Assembly: GCF_001888185.1 (NCBI RefSeq)
Contig: NZ_CP016364.1
Location: forward strand, 62,001-126,000
DNA from: Phaeobacter porticola
GTDB taxonomy: Bacteria > Pseudomonadota > Alphaproteobacteria > Rhodobacterales > Rhodobacteraceae
Length of the DNA stretch: 64,000 nucleotides
Direction of reading: 5' to 3'
The position numbers and the translations under genes are program-made. The notes under the pieces are model-generated. The model was not told where the DNA came from. It saw nothing but the letters and a program-made list of their open reading frames with translations, and did not search any database. Shown here in pieces: positions 60,538-64,000 of this stretch (position 1 is the stretch's first letter; every line of letters starts with the position of its first letter).

Positions 60538-63500
60538 ATGAAATCCACCCTGTTTTCATTCATCTGGACCTATTCACGGCGCCAGCAAATAGGTCTGTTG
60601 GCCCTGACGGTGGTCACATTTCCGTTTCTATTCGCCGCGTTGGAATTGCCAAAACGGATCATTAACGATGCGATCGGTGCCCCGATGGACCGCATCGTCG
60701 TCCTGGGGCAGGAAATCGGCCAGGTCGATTATCTCCTGCTTTTGTGTTGTGGGTTTCTTGCTGCCGTCATGATCAGTGGCCTGCTGAAAATGCGACTCAA
60801 CACGATGAAGGGTGTTGTTGCCGAGCGCCTATTGCGGCGTCTGCGCTATACGCTGATCAGCCGTATGATGCGCTTTCCGACCCCCTATTTCCGCACCACC
60901 AGTCAGGGTGAGATGGTGTCAATGATCACCTCTGAGTCTGAACCTATGGGGGGGCTGATGGGCGATGCCGTTGCGCAACCTGTATTTCAGGCCGGGCAGA
61001 TGCTGACGATTGTCACCTTCTTGTTCATGCAAAGCGTTTGGTTCGGCCTGGCCTCGGTTGCGCTGATCCCGCTTCAGGCGTGGTTGATCCCGATGCTGCA
61101 ACGTCAAATCAACTTGCTAAACAAGGATCGCATCCAAGAGGTCCGGGCATTGTCAGCCGAAATCGGTGAAACAGCGGCTGGCATTAGCGATCTGCGTATC
61201 AACGGCGGGCGCCGCTATCGGTTGGCGCAGATTTCCGCGCGTCTGGGGCGGTTGTTCGACATTCGGCGACGGATTTATTCCAAAAAATACTTCATGAAGT
61301 TCCTCAACAACATGATCGGCCACCTGACGCCCTTCGTGTTTTATTCGGCGGGTGGCGTATTGGCGATCCGGGGCGATATCACCGTGGGGGCGCTCGTGGC
61401 CGCGCTGGCAGCTTACAAGGATCTGTCTGCCCCCTGGCGCGAGCTTTTGACCTATTACAATCAGGTGCAGGACATGAGTCTGCGCTGGTCGATCATGACT
61501 GAGCGGTTTGCACCCAAAGGCATGATCGCGGAGGAGTTGATCGTCGGCACGCCTGCCGACATTCCGCATCTGCGCGGTGCGATCGAATTGCGCAATGTGT
61601 CAGTCAAGGATGCTGACGGCAACATGGTGCTGGAGGATCTGTCCCTGGCCATCCCTGCCGGTGGGCGCGTCGCGATCCAAAGCAGCAGCGAAGCCGAGCG
61701 CGCGGCATTTGCGGCCCTGTTGACGCGCGAGGTGTTGCCTGCCCGTGGGTCCGTGACGATAGCGGGCCATCGGCTAGATCAGTTGCATCAGGGCGTTATT
61801 GCAGCGCGCGTGGGCTATGCCTATTCGCGGCCGTATCTCTTTAACGGCTCGCTCGGGGATAATGTGTTAATGTCCTTGCGCGATCAGCCCCATATGCCGC
61901 CGGGTGCTGAAACAAGGGGGCAAAGCCGCACCATGACGGAAGCCTGTCGTGCGGGTAATAGTCCAGATTCGCTTGCGGCAGACTGGATCAACCCGGCTTT
62001 GGCTGGCTTGGGGTCGGAAAGCGAGCTGCGCGACTGGTGGTTCCAGCTGGTCGAGGCTATGGGCATCGACGAGCAATTGTTCCGCCGTACCTTGCACACG
62101 CGGTTCCAGATCGGCCCACATCTGGGGCTTGTGCAACAGATCGTATCGCTGCGTCCGAAAATTGCCGAGCGCCTGCAACAGGCTGGCCTTGCAGATGTGG
62201 TGAACCGGTTTGACCCGGATGTGTTTAATCCGGCGGTTCCCTTGGGGGGGAACATCCTGTTTGCCGCCCCAACCCGCGCCATTGCGCCCGAAGAACTGAT
62301 TGCCGCTGACGGGCCGATTGTCAGCGCATTGCGAAACAATGGGCTACAGGATGACGTGATCGCCTTTGGCCTGAGCGTGATGGAAACCTTGCAGCAGACC
62401 TTTGGCCGGGTTGATACGAACCACCCGTTGTTTAAGCGGCTTGGCCTTGATGAGGCACTATATCAGCGCATCGCCGAGGTCGCTGATCGGCAGGCCACCC
62501 TTGGCGTGGCAGGCTTGCGGGAGGATGAGCGGGTACTGTTGGCGTCGGTGCCGTTTCTGATCTCCGAAGAGCAGATCGGCACGCCTTTTCCCGAGCGTTT
62601 CAAGCGCCGCATTTTGGACATTCGGCGCGACAGTGGACCCGCTTTGCAGGCGCAATTGGGCGATCTCTTTATCCCGATTACACCGGATGCCTATTTTCCA
62701 CGGCTGACAGTGCTGGAAAACGTGCTTTATGGCCGTCTGTCGCTGATGGCAGGGGCCAAGGCCAAGCAGGTCGAAGATCTTGTTGCTGAGGTGCTAGAAG
62801 AGAATGGGTTGCGCAAGCGATTGGCGCTAATCCTCTATGACTTGCCCGCAGGCCTTGGCGGCACTGCGTTGGAACCGGTGTTTCAGGAGCGTGCCGCCTT
62901 TACCCGCGCGGCGATCAAGCGGCCTGATATCCTGATCCTGGATCGCGCGTTGGCAAGCCATGACAGCGCCAGCCGGTTGCAGTCGCGCGACCGGTTGGCC
63001 AAGCTGATGCCGCATGCCACAATGCTGTTTATCGAAGACCAGTTCAATCACCCGGACCGCTATGATCTTTTTGTGAAAATTAGCAACGGCCGTATTGACG
63101 GCGTGGAAGGCGAGCTGACCGAACCCACAGAGAAAATCGCGGGTAGCGATTTGGGCAAGCGGCTGGAATTGATTCAGAGCACCGAGCTGTTTGCACAGCT
63201 GGATGCCCGCAACCAGCGCCTGCTTGCTTTCTCGGCGCGTTGGCATGATGTGGTCAAGGGCGACTATGTGTTTCAGTCTGGAGAAAGCGCCGATGCCGTG
63301 TTTCTCTGCTTAAGCGGCAAAGCCGATTTGTTCTGGCCGGGTAGCGACCTAAACGCCAATCCGATTTCTCAGATTGAGCCGGGACGTCTGATTGGCGATC
63401 TTGCGGTAATTTTGCGTGACACAAGGCAGCTGGACTTATTTGCGGTGGAAGATTGTAGTTTTCTAAGGATCGGCGCTGAGGAATATCGTGCGGTGATCGA

Positions 63501-63666
63501 ATCTGACTCCGGTGTTGCGGTGCAGTTGCTTGAAACCGTTGCACGGCATTTGGTGCAGACCGCAGGGGTGGCGCGGGCCGCGAAACAGAACGTTGCGGAC
63601 AGTGACCGGCTTTCGATGGCCGCAGCCCTGCCAGATACAATGGAGCAGGCCGACAATGTCCACTGA
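60538..63666 (+). CDS. ABC exporter-like protein with degenerate ATPase and C-terminal cyclic-nucleotide-binding-like domain
   Basis: A 1,042-residue protein. Residues 1-330 form an ABC transporter type-1 membrane domain (six helices; ERLLRRLRYTLISRMMRFP coupling region). An NBD-like domain begins near 348, but Walker A reads GGRVAIQSSSEAERAA (376-391) with no GK[ST], and a ~270-residue insert (about 447-717) separates the Q-loop-like YSRPYLFNGSLGDNV from the rest. The signature is degenerate (EPVFQERAAFTRA), Walker B reads DILILDRALASHD with R803 where Glu is expected, and the H-loop is lost (TMLFIEDQFNH). Residues ~880-1010 resemble a cNMP domain (GDLAVILRDTRQ cassette). The ATG at 60538 follows a strong GGAG. 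Confidence 0.88.
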   Translation: MKSTLFSFIWTYSRRQQIGLLALTVVTFPFLFAALELPKRIINDAIGAPMDRIVVLGQEIGQVDYLLLLCCGFLAAVMISGLLKMRLNTMKGVVAERLLRRLRYTLISRMMRFPTPYFRTTSQGEMVSMITSESEPMGGLMGDAVAQPVFQAGQMLTIVTFLFMQSVWFGLASVALIPLQAWLIPMLQRQINLLNKDRIQEVRALSAEIGETAAGISDLRINGGRRYRLAQISARLGRLFDIRRRIYSKKYFMKFLNNMIGHLTPFVFYSAGGVLAIRGDITVGALVAALAAYKDLSAPWRELLTYYNQVQDMSLRWSIMTERFAPKGMIAEELIVGTPADIPHLRGAIELRNVSVKDADGNMVLEDLSLAIPAGGRVAIQSSSEAERAAFAALLTREVLPARGSVTIAGHRLDQLHQGVIAARVGYAYSRPYLFNGSLGDNVLMSLRDQPHMPPGAETRGQSRTMTEACRAGNSPDSLAADWINPALAGLGSESELRDWWFQLVEAMGIDEQLFRRTLHTRFQIGPHLGLVQQIVSLRPKIAERLQQAGLADVVNRFDPDVFNPAVPLGGNILFAAPTRAIAPEELIAADGPIVSALRNNGLQDDVIAFGLSVMETLQQTFGRVDTNHPLFKRLGLDEALYQRIAEVADRQATLGVAGLREDERVLLASVPFLISEEQIGTPFPERFKRRILDIRRDSGPALQAQLGDLFIPITPDAYFPRLTVLENVLYGRLSLMAGAKAKQVEDLVAEVLEENGLRKRLALILYDLPAGLGGTALEPVFQERAAFTRAAIKRPDILILDRALASHDSASRLQSRDRLAKLMPHATMLFIEDQFNHPDRYDLFVKISNGRIDGVEGELTEPTEKIAGSDLGKRLELIQSTELFAQLDARNQRLLAFSARWHDVVKGDYVFQSGESADAVFLCLSGKADLFWPGSDLNANPISQIEPGRLIGDLAVILRDTRQLDLFAVEDCSFLRIGAEEYRAVIESDSGVAVQLLETVARHLVQTAGVARAAKQNVADSDRLSMAAALPDTMEQADNVH

Positions 63667-64000
63667 CACCGCTTACGTTGCTCATGCACAATTGGTTGAG
63701 GCGGCGCGGCAAAGACCGCAGATATGGCGGCTTCTATTGGGGCTGCTTTTGGTCGTGGTGCTCAGCTATGCGGGCACCAATGTGACAGTGCGATTGCTGA
63801 TCGTTGCCTTCCCTGGCGATTGGATCGGCGATCTGCCTACAGGCAAAACGCCGATTGCGATGTTCGTCCTGCTTGGCAGCTTCCTGTTTGTGACTTGCGC
63901 GGTTGCCTTCGTTCTACCATTTTTGCACCGTCGCAGTCTTGCCAGTTTGATTGGCCCGTTCCATCTGGCCGTGTATCAGTTTCTGCGGACTGGCGCTGGC
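63656..64000 (+). CDS. CPBP-family (CAAX-type) intramembrane protease, partial
   Basis: The ATG at 63656 lies inside the end of the ABC/CNB gene (11-base overlap), and the frame stays open for 115 codons to the window end. It shows two hydrophobic helices (about 25-50 and 67-90) separated by a loop with GDWIGDLPTGKTP, and ends LIGPFHLAVYQFLRTGAG. The N-terminal layout, especially the segment ending IGPFHLAVYQFLR, resembles roseobacter CPBP membrane endopeptidases; the catalytic EExxxR and later FxxxH motifs lie beyond the window. The overlap implies translational coupling to the ABC/CNB protein. Confidence 0.6.
   Translation, partial: MSTDTAYVAHAQLVEAARQRPQIWRLLLGLLLVVVLSYAGTNVTVRLLIVAFPGDWIGDLPTGKTPIAMFVLLGSFLFVTCAVAFVLPFLHRRSLASLIGPFHLAVYQFLRTGAG

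Noticed and set aside
1-64000. Mobile elements, prophage, CRISPR or tRNA genes
   Set aside because: No transposase, integrase, phage structural motif, regularly spaced repeats or cloverleaf-type sequence was seen on either strand.

Overview
The window is about 64 kb of chromosomal DNA from an alphaproteobacterium of the roseobacter group (Rhodobacteraceae/Roseobacteraceae; a Phaeobacter-, Leisingera- or Ruegeria-like marine bacterium is the best guess). This rests on the high-GC codon use, the roseobacter-type gene neighbourhoods (DUF1285 next to MoxR-DUF58-DUF4159, DUF6478, a c550-type cytochrome) and GC-rich intergenic hairpins. I saw no tRNA, rRNA, insertion sequence, integrase, prophage or CRISPR array. 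Coding density is high, and the region looks like stable core and shell genome rather than an island.

Layout. 1-1191 holds the end of a surface-sugar operon (partial acyltransferase, DegT aminotransferase). 1355-6673 holds trhO, then NAD salvage (pncA, pncB) with a hybrid histidine kinase between the two pnc genes. 6806-15151 is a dipeptide-type ABC importer with a GNAT acetyltransferase, an aldehyde dehydrogenase and a class-I histone-deacetylase-like amidohydrolase inverted inside the cluster; together they suggest uptake and breakdown of an acetylated amine or peptide. 15314-18594 holds panB-panC and glpK. 18837-24026 is a run of minus-strand metabolic genes (flavin monooxygenase, idi, cytochrome c, P1 peptidase, SDR, arfB). 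24106-25080 holds a short unannotated transcript-like unit with an ideal Shine-Dalgarno, a queuosine-precursor transporter and, ahead of it, a candidate preQ1-I riboswitch. 25159-29429 holds a phytase-like esterase, mepA, a UMF1-type MFS protein, a thioesterase and yggT.

From 29601 to 34778 are recQ, yaaA and a second, soluble hybrid histidine kinase. 34931-42504 is an alpha-2-macroglobulin (thioester CTEQ, N-terminal PAN/apple domain) translationally coupled to pbpC. It converges on the four-gene MoxR-DUF58-DUF4159-membrane-protein operon (42525-49448). Then come DUF1285, hydroxypyruvate isomerase, DUF2798, polA, an MHYT-GGDEF-EAL protein, a CHCC zinc-finger protein, an ABC-2 ATPase with no adjacent permease, two roseobacter hypotheticals and a lipoprotein.

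The most unusual gene is at 60538-63666: an ABC exporter-like protein whose Walker A, signature, Walker B and H-loop are all degenerate, whose nucleotide-binding domain is split by an insert of about 270 residues, and which ends in a cyclic-nucleotide-binding-like domain. It overlaps by 11 bases a CPBP (CAAX-type) membrane protease gene that runs off the window. This pair is my best candidate for an undescribed system. The best regulatory finding is the preQ1-I riboswitch candidate.
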